Source: Spirochaeta africana DSM 8902 (GTDB lineage Bacteria > Spirochaetota > Spirochaetia > DSM-27196 > DSM-8902). From it: a DNA stretch of 64,000 nt. Each line of letters opens with the position of its first letter. The stretch's first letter is position 1. The translations under genes were made by a program, and so were the position numbers. Below, piece after piece: positions 28,701 through 37,083 of the stretch. The DNA lies in NCBI RefSeq assembly GCF_000242595.2, contig NC_017098.1, positions 2,962,501-3,026,500 of the forward strand. The letters are read 5' to 3'. The notes beneath the pieces were generated by a model. It was not told where the DNA came from, searched no databases, and was given only the letters and a program-made list of their open reading frames with translations.

Positions 28701-31700
28701 TGACTTGCGAGGAAAACACAACACTGTATGGCAAGCCCCATGGATACGCAGGGTCGTCCAAAAAATTGGCGGCGCTGTTGTCTTGTACTGTCAGAAACCA
28801 ATCACCGGTTCCGACTAGGTCAGCCCCGTTTACGTAGAGATTGGCACCGACAATCAAGCTGGCGCCGGCAAGGTCATCGAAAACCGCCCAGTTGGCGGCA
28901 GGTAACAGACCAAAAGTTGCGGTTGCCTCGGTGTACCCAAGTCCACCAGGATGATAGACCAGTGTGTTGGCGTCGGGATAAGCAAAATATATGTTGCCCG
29001 GGCTGTCGGGATTCCTGTCGGCATCGTTTGGGTTATAACTTTCGCCAAAAACCACCAGATCGCTTACGGTTTCGATGGTGCGTCCCGCCAGATTATCCAT
29101 GGTTCCCCGGTAAAAAACCAGCCGATTGACAAGCAGGTTGCGCTGCAGACTTATGGCGGATCCTGGCGCATCGATGTAGAGATCCTGATGCTGCAGATCC
29201 AGTGTGGCTGGTGTGCCGTTCAGGCTTGCTGCACCGAGGAGGCGGACATGACCCAAGGCCTGGTTGGCACCAGTGGCACCATCCAGCATCACATTACCAG
29301 TGCCGGCGTTAATGGTTAACACACGTTCATTGCTAAAATCATCTGCGTTGATAGTACTGTAAAAATGTATTTCTCCATCTGCAGATTCAACAGCCACGTC
29401 TCTTTCAAGGATTACTGGACTGCGAAAGCGAATATTGCCTCCACCACTGAAAATGCTGTTGGCTGCATCTGAGATATGTATTCCTGCATCAGCGCGAATA
29501 TCAACTGCTCCGTCGTTTGTAGAGACGCCATTTGTCAGGTTCACGCTACCTATTGTCAAAGAAATTGTATCACTGTTGCGATACTCCACACCCTGACCAG
29601 CTCCAGTTAAATTTATTGCAAGCGTTGCAACTTCATTGTCGTCTCTGCTTAGAGTATACGAACCAGCCCCAAGTAGCTCGAGAGAGGCAGCAATTATTGC
29701 ACCGGTTTGCGTCACTGAATTGGAGCAGCTGAGTACCAGGGTGTCGTTGGCATCCACCCCCGCCAGTACAATCGCAGCGGTGCGACTGACAGTTACATCA
29801 GCGCCAGTCAGATCCATCGCTCCGGTGGTAGAGCCAGCTTGATTCAAGATGATATTATTTGTGCCGGCATCCAGGGTTACCGTACCTGTAACATCCCAGT
29901 CACCGCCGTCGGTTATATCATCATTCTCGGTAATCGAAACATCAGCTCCGGTTACCGTTAAGGCACCAAACACATTCCCTGCATTGATCAGCGTGATATT
30001 GTTCGCTCCGGCATCCAGTGTGGTCGCACCAGCGCTTATTGCTGCACTTTGAGTAATGTCGCCTCCGGCGGTTGCACTAAACGCTCCCCCGATTGTCGAG
30101 GCAGCAAATGCTATTGCACTATCATTGTCTATCGTCGCATTGCCAGTACCATGCGTACTCAGTGCAACTATTCCACCAGTGACATTTATTTCGTCCAGCG
30201 TTATCGCTGCGTTGTTGTCATTGGTCGTTACAGTAAGTCCATTGTTAACCGTAATCATACCGCTGTCGGTAATCTCGTTCCCACTCACAAGCGTTAGACT
30301 GGTCACTGCTCCGCCACCAATCTCAATCGCTGCGGTGCGACTCACCGTCACATTAGCACCAGTCAGAGTCATCGCACCGGTTTCAGAGCCAGCCTGATCC
30401 AGGGTTATGTTGTTCCCGCCAGCATTCAGAGTTACTGCACCTGTCACCGCCCAGTCACCGCCGTCGGTTATATCATCATTCTCGATAATCGAAACATCAG
30501 CTCCGGTTACCGTTAAGGCACCAAACACATTCCCTGCATTGGTCAGCGTGATATTATTCGCTCCAGCATCCAGTGTGGTCGCACCAGCAGTGATTGCTGC
30601 ACTTTGCGTAATGTCGCCTCCGGCGGTTATGCTCAAAGCCCCACCAACCACCATCGCCGGCAGCTCAATCGCTGAGTTGTTAAACTCAATCGTTACGTTG
30701 TTTGTTACGTTCGCCACACTCGGTAGAGTTGCCGCATCGTTCACATTACGAAACAACAGATTCTCGATGTCTCCTGCACTCGTAGCAAAGGTCACCGCTC
30801 CATCAAAATCGTTTTCATGTGTACCCAAGTTGATATCAGAACCACCCGCCACGGTAAACACTGATGTACCCGTAACACTTACAATTCCATTTTGGGTTAT
30901 ATCACCAGCAGCAGTTGCAGCAAAATCCCCCCCGATTGTCGAGGCAGCAAAGGCTATTGCACTATCATTGTCTATCGTCGCATTGCCAGTACCATCGGTA
31001 GTAAGCGCCACTGTCCCACCAGTAACATTTATGTCATCCAAGGTAATTGGCGCGTCGTTAGCTGTTGTCGTAGCACTCAAGCCACCACTTACCGTGATTG
31101 TGCCACTGTCACTAATCGCATTCTCACTTTCAAGTGTCAGACTGGTCACTGCTCCGCCGCCAATATCTATCGCTGCTGTGCGACTTACCGTCACATCAGC
31201 ACCAGTCAGAGTCAGCGGTCCAGTATCAGAGCCAGCTTGATCCAGGGTTATATCGTTCCCGCCAGCATTCAGAGTTACTGCACCTGTCACCGCCCAGTCA
31301 CCGCCGTCGGTTATATCATCATTCTCGGTAATCGAAACAACAGCTCCGGTTACTGTTAAGGCACCAAATTCATTCCCTGCATTGGTCAGCGTGATATTAT
31401 TCGCTCCAGCATCCAGTGTGGTCGCACCAGCAGTGATTGCTGCACTTTGCGTAATGTCGCCTCCGGCGGTTATGCTCAAAGCCCCACCAACCACCATCGC
31501 CGGCAGCTCAATCGCTGAGTTGTTAAACTCAATCGTTACGTTGTTTGTTACGTTCGCCACACTCGGTAGAGTTGCCGCATCGTTCACATTACGAAACAAC
31601 AGATTCTCGATGTCTCCTGCACTCGTAGCAAAGGTCACCGCTCCATCAAAATCGTTTGCCTCTGTACCCAAGTTGATACCAGAACCACCCGCCACGGTAA

Positions 31701-32265
31701 ATACTGATGTACCAGTAACATTTACAATTCCGCTTTGGGTAACGTTCCCACCAGCGCTCACATCCAGATTACCGCTGACCGTTGATGCTCCCAGTATTAT
31801 CGCATTGGTATCTACCAGCGTCACATTGTTGGCGTCAGAGATTACTACCGTGCCAAAATCGTTGTCTACGTTATCAAGCGTAACATCAGTAACAGGCACA
31901 TTTATGGTTAAGGTATTAGAAATCAATGCTTGATCGGTAAGATTAAACGCTGTTCTAATAGTAAATTCGTCCGCATTTATTGGATCAACGATGGTGACTT
32001 CTGCTGGAGAGTTCACTATTGTTTCGATAACAATATTTGCCCCATTTGGCGGGAATCCTCCCTCCCAGTTTGAGTCATTGGTCCACACATCATCAGCGGT
32101 ACCTCGCCATATATGCGTCTGCCCCCAGACCCCCGCCGGAAGCAGAACAATCAGCCCAATCAATACCACCAGAACAACGCGGTGCTGTGCTACACGAGAG
32201 TCTTTGAGGATCTTCGCCTCGCATCGAGATGAGTTGAGCAGGGTGTTTCGGAGGTGTAGCTTCAC
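25717..32265 (-). CDS. Giant repetitive exported surface protein (2182 residues) with a C-terminal FlgD-type Ig domain
   Basis: The signal peptide ends near residue 50 (LLPAGVWGQ). Residues 55-900 are a repetitive beta-strand region rich in Asn, Thr, Gly, Ala and Asp, with units like ITQSAAITAGATTLDAG and TLTGADVTVSRTAAI. It most resembles the beta-helix of large adhesins. It contains two almost identical 281-residue tandem repeats plus a shortened third. Residues 1100-2100 hold Ig-like blocks (for example RVTFTQPIANFNDE). The last 80 residues match the FlgD-like Ig module also used as a secretion or anchoring tail (YRLEDPGNVTIQVFNLAGD...RGIYFVRVVAP). Starts with GTG, AAGGAG 5 bases upstream. 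Base composition looks lower in GC than the neighbours. Confidence 0.85.
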   Translation of the reverse strand: MKLHLRNTLLNSSRCEAKILKDSRVAQHRVVLVVLIGLIVLLPAGVWGQTHIWRGTADDVWTNDSNWEGGFPPNGANIVIETIVNSPAEVTIVDPINADEFTIRTAFNLTDQALISNTLTINVPVTDVTLDNVDNDFGTVVISDANNVTLVDTNAIILGASTVSGNLDVSAGGNVTQSGIVNVTGTSVFTVAGGSGINLGTEANDFDGAVTFATSAGDIENLLFRNVNDAATLPSVANVTNNVTIEFNNSAIELPAMVVGGALSITAGGDITQSAAITAGATTLDAGANNITLTNAGNEFGALTVTGAVVSITENDDITDGGDWAVTGAVTLNAGGNDITLDQAGSDTGPLTLTGADVTVSRTAAIDIGGGAVTSLTLESENAISDSGTITVSGGLSATTTANDAPITLDDINVTGGTVALTTDGTGNATIDNDSAIAFAASTIGGDFAATAAGDITQNGIVSVTGTSVFTVAGGSDINLGTHENDFDGAVTFATSAGDIENLLFRNVNDAATLPSVANVTNNVTIEFNNSAIELPAMVVGGALSITAGGDITQSAAITAGATTLDAGANNITLTNAGNVFGALTVTGADVSIIENDDITDGGDWAVTGAVTLNAGGNNITLDQAGSETGAMTLTGANVTVSRTAAIEIGGGAVTSLTLVSGNEITDSGMITVNNGLTVTTNDNNAAITLDEINVTGGIVALSTHGTGNATIDNDSAIAFAASTIGGAFSATAGGDITQSAAISAGATTLDAGANNITLINAGNVFGALTVTGADVSITENDDITDGGDWDVTGTVTLDAGTNNIILNQAGSTTGAMDLTGADVTVSRTAAIVLAGVDANDTLVLSCSNSVTQTGAIIAASLELLGAGSYTLSRDDNEVATLAINLTGAGQGVEYRNSDTISLTIGSVNLTNGVSTNDGAVDIRADAGIHISDAANSIFSGGGNIRFRSPVILERDVAVESADGEIHFYSTINADDFSNERVLTINAGTGNVMLDGATGANQALGHVRLLGAASLNGTPATLDLQHQDLYIDAPGSAISLQRNLLVNRLVFYRGTMDNLAGRTIETVSDLVVFGESYNPNDADRNPDSPGNIYFAYPDANTLVYHPGGLGYTEATATFGLLPAANWAVFDDLAGASLIVGANLYVNGADLVGTGDWFLTVQDNSAANFLDDPAYPWGLPYSVVFSSQVSRSQASGGVIAAAVVRDDVNAENEDNHRVTNGGNNTLYAWNDDPLSPTYGQQTSDGWNFGRPHIASAETVYDDVIRVTFTQPIANFNDEIWQQISQLSVHGGERAFSGVFTTLEANGTLSGNLDPDSSDYDEDADELLVLYLQVNYDGSNPEYRWNTDATGDGPVNPGSTDRGRPGAEPEHRETIPDISMLKGVLRSAGGRTAVRNYNNNGFDVFNGTTDEAAPILVAVVAMRAPHHRFDPDQATEQPWDGRNYFHLRYSEPVNIGENAAFAIGAGTPAENFRAQESFGAGEWGGHIPNSDTDVEVTGYFRYSEVFHGGSRDGSATINSLYRAAPMNPSGDHGVTISIAGWSQEDDGRWHWLGYLEELSDPVGQPVSTIGNSRITDAAGNEIIATDDENYDRFPLEIRFVTAANSFDLESLLPGIADAQLPQGEPAHAEELEGWDVDPPAFAVYTGDGEDADGSFFEIVATADETTNLVDGLEFHILDNSQTLWNPQENHPNQRPHEGIRDTSWNSIWKPDGTDEFLAFSIEEYEITPLRNDVNIDFTTAVTNTLFGDNAIEVADDSYFRLNITPSGHPWGLVTELWVSYDESKARITDLAGNLLRMPDGIERMRAIERTPPRISLAILPAGSDRVFLRFSEPVFGYDGEVRRPLEADDFLLSRIDGAPVDAVLETPVSIEIVRTGPPDSDLVDSIWDVYLDLGREVEAGELFELQISAQPGQVVDLVENAMLEDRYKRITDIGIGVIEPVYAVDRIREIEPDTRTPAVTVFDGSETMAPERITLQSQLAEGVSNELPVMLYWALDAPANRRYGSRSQLWLPVVQPGLTDFPLLGARSQAPFARNGQLHSFRLNDEEMASSTELSFVFGVGHLFAARLLDESDYLALAPWSVGLRRPVEQRAGVTILNNVINPDRGENTILQYRLEDPGNVTIQVFNLAGDLIRVLHRGPQGTGRHTVTWDGTNMGGRPVARGIYFVRVVAPGIDEYRRVMVVR
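29770..30068 (-). repeat. Partial third copy of the long internal repeat
   Basis: This block repeats the ITQSAA-to-SRTAAI section of the long repeat. It is displaced 555 bases from copy 2 rather than 843, so 288 bases (96 codons) are absent in frame. It is less well conserved than the two full copies. Confidence 0.7.
30061..30903 (-). repeat. Long tandem repeat, copy 2 (843 bases)
   Basis: This matches copy 1 at an offset of exactly 843 bases (281 codons). The stretch 30500-30840 is nearly base-for-base the same as 31343-31683, including silent positions, which points to recent duplication or gene conversion. Confidence 0.88.
30904..31746 (-). repeat. Long tandem repeat, copy 1 (843 bases)
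   Basis: First full repeat of the giant protein, starting near residue 174 (NVTQSGIVNVTG). Boundaries are set by the 843-base period and are approximate. Confidence 0.85.
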
Positions 32266-32654
32266 TTGTTCTCCTTGGCGGCAGTGTACCTGCGTACAGG
32301 CTAAATATACACCATGCAGGGGCTTGCTTCCATATTCGGCAGGCCACCGGGCGGAAACAACCGCGAATTTGAGCCCACGCCGACAAGATGGGGGTGCCGG
32401 AAGACCGGCGGGGCCGGCCGGGCGGAGGGGACGGAGCCCGGTCAGCCGGACCCGGGCGATGGGGATGCGGTGCAGAGCGGCGTTCTGGTGCGCATGGGAT
32501 CAGGCTGTGGTGGTCAGGGGCACGCTGGCATGTGTTCTGCACCGCGGGCGCGAAGCGCGGTGCGTCGATGCCGGGCTGCAGGCAGGGGGGATACCCCCTC
32601 CAGACAAAGCAGGATCGCTTTTCAGCGGCGGCAAATCCTGATAGGTTGGCAGGT
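32266..32654. other. 389-base intergenic stretch, very GC-rich on its right side
   Basis: Between the divergent giant-protein and LRR-barrel genes. The left 75 bases hold the leader of the giant gene, with TATATT near 32310 on the minus strand. The rest (about 32345-32640) is extremely GC-rich with many short inverted repeats (CCGGAAGACCGG, GGGGGATACCCCC). A plus-strand frame runs through it into the next gene, but it has low-complexity Gly/Arg content and no ribosome site, so I do not call it coding. A structured RNA or a decayed gene is possible. Confidence 0.4.
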
Positions 32655-34289
32655 ATGCAAAGGCGAATATACGGCGGGATACTGTGTGTCGGGATGTGGC
32701 TGCTGGCAGGGGCGCTGCCGGCCCTGGCGAACACGGCGGGGAATACATCGGAACTGATAGCGGATGCGGCACTGCGGCAGGCGATTGCGGATGAGCTGGG
32801 ACTGGGCGCGGGATCGGCGATAGACGGGGCTGTGCTGGCGGAGCTGGAAACTCTGCGGGCGCGGGATGCGGGTATCCGGAGCCTGGCCGGGCTGGAGCAT
32901 GCGGTGGGGCTGCGGGAGCTGGATCTCCGCGGCAATGATGTCCGGGATCTGCAGCCGTTGGCGGGTTTGACGCAGCTGGAGTGGCTGAGTCTGCGCGAGA
33001 ATCCGCGACTGCAGGATATTGCACCGCTGCAGGGTCTGACCGGGTTGAGCTACCTGAACCTGAACCGCAATACCCGTATCCGGAGTATTCAGCCTCTGCA
33101 GGAGATGCGGCAGCTGGACACCCTGATTCTGCGCGGTGTGCGGGTGCTGCACCGGGAGGAGGAGCAGGTGGTTATTGCGGCGCTGGGGCCGATGGAGCGG
33201 CTGAATCTGCGGGATACCGGGCTGACGACGGTTGCGGTGCTGCTGCCGGGGCTGGATGCCGGGGGCTATCGCGAACAGCTGGATGTCAGCGAGAATCCCT
33301 TGCGTGACAGCGGGCTGCTGATCCCCTATCGCGAGCAGATTGCCGAATTTGCCGTCAGTGGACCGCAGCTGGGGGTTCGCATCCGGGCAGAGGGTGGTGC
33401 CGTTTATGGCGAGGGGCCCTACTACGACATGGATCTGCGACTGATGCTGGATGCCGAGCCGCGTTCCTTTATCCGGGTTTACGGGGCGCTGGATATCGAG
33501 CTGGATCCCGAGGATATGGAGTTCGAGCTGGATATCGATGAGGTGTTCCTGCAGTACGGGCTTACCGAGCGCTGGCGGCTGCGGGTCGGCAAGCAGAAGA
33601 TGGCATGGGGGCAGGCCCTGCTGCTGGATCAGCCGGGCGACTTTATGGCAGATGTTGATGACGGGGCGGCGCTGCGTCTGGATGCCGATCTTCTGGACAG
33701 CGGGGCAAACCGATTGCGGTTTACCGGGGTGATGCATGCCGAGGGCAGCTTTTTTGCCGACGGGGATGCGCCGGAGTTCGGGGAGTTTGCCTATGCCGGG
33801 CGACTGCGCGGGAGTCTGGGCTGGTTCCGCTACGGTACTGCGCTGTGGTACCGGCAGCCGCACTATCTGCCGCTGCGCACCAGTGGCTATGCCGGGGGCG
33901 AATGGGGCGACTGGCAGCTGATGCTGGAGACGGTGGCCTACTGGGATCGCCATGATTTCCCCGAGGGCGACGGTTTTCTGACTGCCAGCACGGTCTGGTC
34001 GCCGGCCGACTGGAAACTGACAGCCGAGTATCAGTACGACAGCCGGGTGCTGGATGCGCGCGGGCAGCGGGCCGCCGTCAGGGTTGATCTGCCGGAGCTG
34101 AGCGGCTGGGAGCTGTCGCTGTATCAGGAGCATGAACTGCGGGATACCCGCGGCGAGTTTGTTCCGCGGGCTCAGCGGGAGATCCTGCCCTACACCGATC
34201 TGATATTTGAGCTGCCGATTACCTACGGAGATCCCGACAGCCGCACCCTTGGTGCGCAGCTGGGGCTGGATTTCTCGCTGAGCTTCTGA
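32655..34289 (+). CDS. Leucine-rich-repeat protein fused to an outer-membrane beta-barrel
   Basis: A 544-residue protein. The signal peptide ends at LPALAN near residue 26. Residues about 30-210 are SDS22-type leucine-rich repeats: LRELDLRGNDVRDLQPL, LEWLSLRENPRLQDIAPL, LSYLNLNRNTRIRSIQPL. Residues about 235-544 look like a porin-type barrel, with alternating hydrophobic strands, many Trp/Tyr, KQKMAWGQALLLDQPGDF as in alginate/OprP-like barrels, and a C-terminal strand ending in Phe as outer-membrane proteins do. The LRR part would lie at the periplasmic or outer face as a binding module. The stop overlaps the next lipoprotein's ATG (TGATG). TAGGTT lies 7 bases before the ATG. Confidence 0.8.
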   Translation: MQRRIYGGILCVGMWLLAGALPALANTAGNTSELIADAALRQAIADELGLGAGSAIDGAVLAELETLRARDAGIRSLAGLEHAVGLRELDLRGNDVRDLQPLAGLTQLEWLSLRENPRLQDIAPLQGLTGLSYLNLNRNTRIRSIQPLQEMRQLDTLILRGVRVLHREEEQVVIAALGPMERLNLRDTGLTTVAVLLPGLDAGGYREQLDVSENPLRDSGLLIPYREQIAEFAVSGPQLGVRIRAEGGAVYGEGPYYDMDLRLMLDAEPRSFIRVYGALDIELDPEDMEFELDIDEVFLQYGLTERWRLRVGKQKMAWGQALLLDQPGDFMADVDDGAALRLDADLLDSGANRLRFTGVMHAEGSFFADGDAPEFGEFAYAGRLRGSLGWFRYGTALWYRQPHYLPLRTSGYAGGEWGDWQLMLETVAYWDRHDFPEGDGFLTASTVWSPADWKLTAEYQYDSRVLDARGQRAAVRVDLPELSGWELSLYQEHELRDTRGEFVPRAQREILPYTDLIFELPITYGDPDSRTLGAQLGLDFSLSF

Positions 34290-35155
34290 TGCGAACCATC
34301 GTAACCCGGCCGGTTAGCCGGCCCTATCGCAGCACCGCCCTGGTATCCATTGCGGTTCTGGTTCTGCTGCTGGCACTGCTGCTGTCTGCCTGCAGCGGGC
34401 CGTTCCAGACGACACCCGGCAGTGGAATCCCTGCAGCGATCGCGGCTGGTACGCGCGAGGTTGATTTTGCGGGATACCGTGGTACCCCGCAGTCCCTGCC
34501 GGGGGATATGTTTGTCGAGGGCGAAAACGGTGCGGGCGTCACGATTGCCGATGGCTACGAGCCATTTGCCGGGGTGTACCGCTACGAGGGTGATCCCGAT
34601 GCGCGCTTCAGCGGCTTTGCGGCGGCCAGCGAGGCCGGCAGCTCGCAGGTTTCCTTTGCCATTCGTGAGCGCGGCGAAGCGGATCTGCGCAACGCCCGGC
34701 TGTTCTACCCGTATACCAACACCACCCGCTACACCATCGCCGGGTTCCGGGTGCACTACTATGTAGAGGTGTGGTTTGTCGGGGTTCGCGACAACCGCAT
34801 CCGGCTGAAGTACCATACCGATACCAGCGGATTCGGGGATATAGACGACATAGTCAGCACCCCCAATCCGCGCCTGGCCGAATACCCGGTGTTCGGGATC
34901 GGCTTTGCGGTTAACGGCAGGGAGGCACAGAATCGTACCCTGGTGCAGACCGAGTTCCTGCTGCCGTCAGATCAGCAGCTGCAGCCGGGAGAAAAGGCCT
35001 GGTTCCGCTGGCAGTACTCCAACGGCGTATACGACGACGGCGAATCCCGCAGCGCGCTGGGCATCAGCGACATCGTGATCGAACCGATCATTCATAGCGA
35101 ACGATCGAGTTATTATCACCACTCCACTCGCGCTCCGGGTTGGCCGGGTCGGTAA
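34289..35155 (+). CDS. Predicted lipoprotein co-expressed with the LRR-barrel protein
   Basis: A 288-residue protein with a long basic N-terminus, hydrophobic segment and lipobox LLSAC (Cys near 35). The mature part is beta-rich and aromatic (RYTIAGFRVHYYVEVWFVG), with a WFRWQYSNGVYDDGES segment near the end that recalls carbohydrate-binding modules. Tight coupling to the upstream gene (shared base at 34289) suggests that the two act together in the outer membrane. Its last 68 bases overlap the convergent CotH-domain gene. Function unknown. Confidence 0.75.
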   Translation: MRTIVTRPVSRPYRSTALVSIAVLVLLLALLLSACSGPFQTTPGSGIPAAIAAGTREVDFAGYRGTPQSLPGDMFVEGENGAGVTIADGYEPFAGVYRYEGDPDARFSGFAAASEAGSSQVSFAIRERGEADLRNARLFYPYTNTTRYTIAGFRVHYYVEVWFVGVRDNRIRLKYHTDTSGFGDIDDIVSTPNPRLAEYPVFGIGFAVNGREAQNRTLVQTEFLLPSDQQLQPGEKAWFRWQYSNGVYDDGESRSALGISDIVIEPIIHSERSSYYHHSTRAPGWPGR

Positions 35156-36959
35156 TCCATTCCCCACTGCCGACAATGTAGAATTTATAGCGCATGCCGT
35201 CCAGAACATCGGTCCGGGGTATCGTGAGATCCTGCATGTTGCCGTCGGAATTATCCGGCGTCAGGGTGTACAGGGGGTCGTCATCCGCCCAGCCGTTCAG
35301 TTCACCGCGCAGCCGGACCTCGCCGTCATGCTCAAAGCGAAAGATCACCTCATCGTCGGTTATCTCCGGACTGATATAGTGTTGCACCGGCGGCCAGTCG
35401 GGATCCGGCTCCGGATCCCCGGGATCGGGCAGCTCCGGTGAGCCCTCCCAGCTGCCGTCCAGCTGCTGCCGGGCAGACTCTGCCCGCAGGCGCACAAAGT
35501 TCTCGGGGGATGCAGGGTCCAGCAGCCGATAGGCGGTATGCGAGGCGTACGCAGTATCGCTGATCTGGTGATGGTTATTGTGGGAGGCACCTTCCACCTC
35601 TACATAATCCGGATGAACATAGCTGTGCAGCTCCAGGTTGTCGTGCCAGGACTGAACCCGGGCTGCAATCCGCTGCGCATGAAACAGCCCGTGATCCGGG
35701 TCTATCAGCTCTTCAATATAGCCGAACAGCTGATCTCTCAGGCTGTCGCGAGCCATAACCTTGTCCATAAGGGGGCGTTCCTGATCCGATCTGCCCCAGG
35801 CATGGATGTCGCGGGTGGCAATATCGCTCCACTCATCAAACCAGGCGGTACCGGTACCAAAGATATTGTCATAATCCCAGGGGATGTAGTGCCAGATACC
35901 CCGGGAGTCCTGATACAGATAGTAGTTGTTGCCGTTTACCCAGTAGCCGTCCCACTGCCCGAGCATCATGTTCACGGCATAGGCACGAAGCAGCCCCTCG
36001 ACATTCATGTTGGCTCGCAGATAGCGCTCGAACGCGGCCCCTTCCAGGATATTGATCGCCCGTACAAACTCTTCCAGCTCGTCCCGGGCATCGGAAAACC
36101 GCACCCCTCGCCCGGGGTTGTGATGCTTGAAGTCGTATATCGGGGCATAGTTCTCGCCGGGAGACCCCAGCTTGTACTCCTGTCCGATCCGGTCGCCGGC
36201 GATTGAGTCCAGGGTCAGGCTGGCCGGCCCCATCGAGGTATACAGACTCTTCCAGCTGTAGCCGAGATTGTCATCGAACCGTTCCTGGTAAAAGGAGCGG
36301 TCAACCGACTCGATCATGGCATACACCCCGTAGGCATAGGTGGCGATCTCGCTGCCGTCCGGTTCGGTTACCTGCAGATATACCCGGGCATAGGACGCCC
36401 GGGGCGCCGTCACCCCGAAGCGGTTGAACAGGTCGTAGGCCAGTATCTCTCGGGCATAGCTGGGATCCTGGTTGTGCCACTTCAAGATCATGTTACGCAG
36501 CCCGTAGAACCGGCCGCCATCGACATAGCTGTTAAAGCTGATCCGGAAATGGGCATTGCGCCGCGCAGCGTTCGGGTCAAAGCTGTCCCCGCCAATCTGC
36601 GGCAGGGCCCGGCTGGTGTTGCCGCGGGTACGCACCCCCACCTCGCCGTAAAACGGATCGACCCGGCCGTTCTTCTCGAAACTGAACCCGCCCCGCACAT
36701 AGTGCTCATTCAACGAATTATAGCGAAAGTTCTGAATCAGCTGATCATACTCGTCCCGGACAAGCCGGATGGTGATGACCGGCAGGGCATCCAGATCGAA
36801 GATGTAGTCGGACTGCGCCGGGCCGTCCGGTCCGGACTGGGTCGCATAACTGCCGTCGGTTGCCCGAAACGGGCCCAGCAGGATCGCATCGCAGCCGGAC
36901 AGCAGCAGAACAGCCAGCAGAAAAACACAGCGCCAGCAGCGGCGCGAGAAGAGATTCAT
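35088..36959 (-). CDS. CotH-domain lipoprotein with a C-terminal glycogen-binding-type module
   Basis: A 623-residue protein with signal peptide and lipobox LLSGC (Cys near 22). Residues about 45-440 are a CotH domain: GEVGVRTRGNTSR, FRISFNSY, MILKWHNQDPS, YKLGSPGENY and the core WHYIPWDYDNIFG. CotH proteins are atypical, secreted protein kinases in some bacteria; activity here is unproven. After a Pro/Asp linker (near 515-530), residues about 535-623 resemble a CBM48/AMPK-type module (RLRGELNGWADDDPLY). The start at 36959 has TATTCT exactly 6 bases upstream and no ribosome site. Confidence 0.88.
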   Translation of the reverse strand: MNLFSRRCWRCVFLLAVLLLSGCDAILLGPFRATDGSYATQSGPDGPAQSDYIFDLDALPVITIRLVRDEYDQLIQNFRYNSLNEHYVRGGFSFEKNGRVDPFYGEVGVRTRGNTSRALPQIGGDSFDPNAARRNAHFRISFNSYVDGGRFYGLRNMILKWHNQDPSYAREILAYDLFNRFGVTAPRASYARVYLQVTEPDGSEIATYAYGVYAMIESVDRSFYQERFDDNLGYSWKSLYTSMGPASLTLDSIAGDRIGQEYKLGSPGENYAPIYDFKHHNPGRGVRFSDARDELEEFVRAINILEGAAFERYLRANMNVEGLLRAYAVNMMLGQWDGYWVNGNNYYLYQDSRGIWHYIPWDYDNIFGTGTAWFDEWSDIATRDIHAWGRSDQERPLMDKVMARDSLRDQLFGYIEELIDPDHGLFHAQRIAARVQSWHDNLELHSYVHPDYVEVEGASHNNHHQISDTAYASHTAYRLLDPASPENFVRLRAESARQQLDGSWEGSPELPDPGDPEPDPDWPPVQHYISPEITDDEVIFRFEHDGEVRLRGELNGWADDDPLYTLTPDNSDGNMQDLTIPRTDVLDGMRYKFYIVGSGEWITDPANPEREWSGDNNSIVRYE

Positions 36960-36965
36960 TGCTAC

Positions 36966-36994
36966 AGAATACGGTTCATTGGCCAAAGATGCAA
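36966..36994 (-). promoter_or_regulatory. Leaderless promoter of the CotH lipoprotein gene
   Basis: TTGCAT (36989-36994), 17 bases, TATTCT (36966-36971), 6 bases, ATG at 36959. Confidence 0.7.
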
Positions 36995-37083
36995 TTGCAT
37001 TCCACCGTAGAAAGCCAGGCTGCGATGGCGGCACGGCCGGTAAAACTGGATTATACTGTACAGAAAGGGAGGAAGGAGGGATT

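Noticed and set aside
29770-31746. Repeats considered as a CRISPR array or transposon
   Set aside because: The repeats are 843 bases, in frame within one protein, with no short spacers, terminal inverted repeats or transposase.
32388-32654. In-frame N-terminal extension of the LRR-barrel protein
   Set aside because: The extension is Gly/Arg-rich with no ribosome site and would destroy the signal peptide at the 32655 start.
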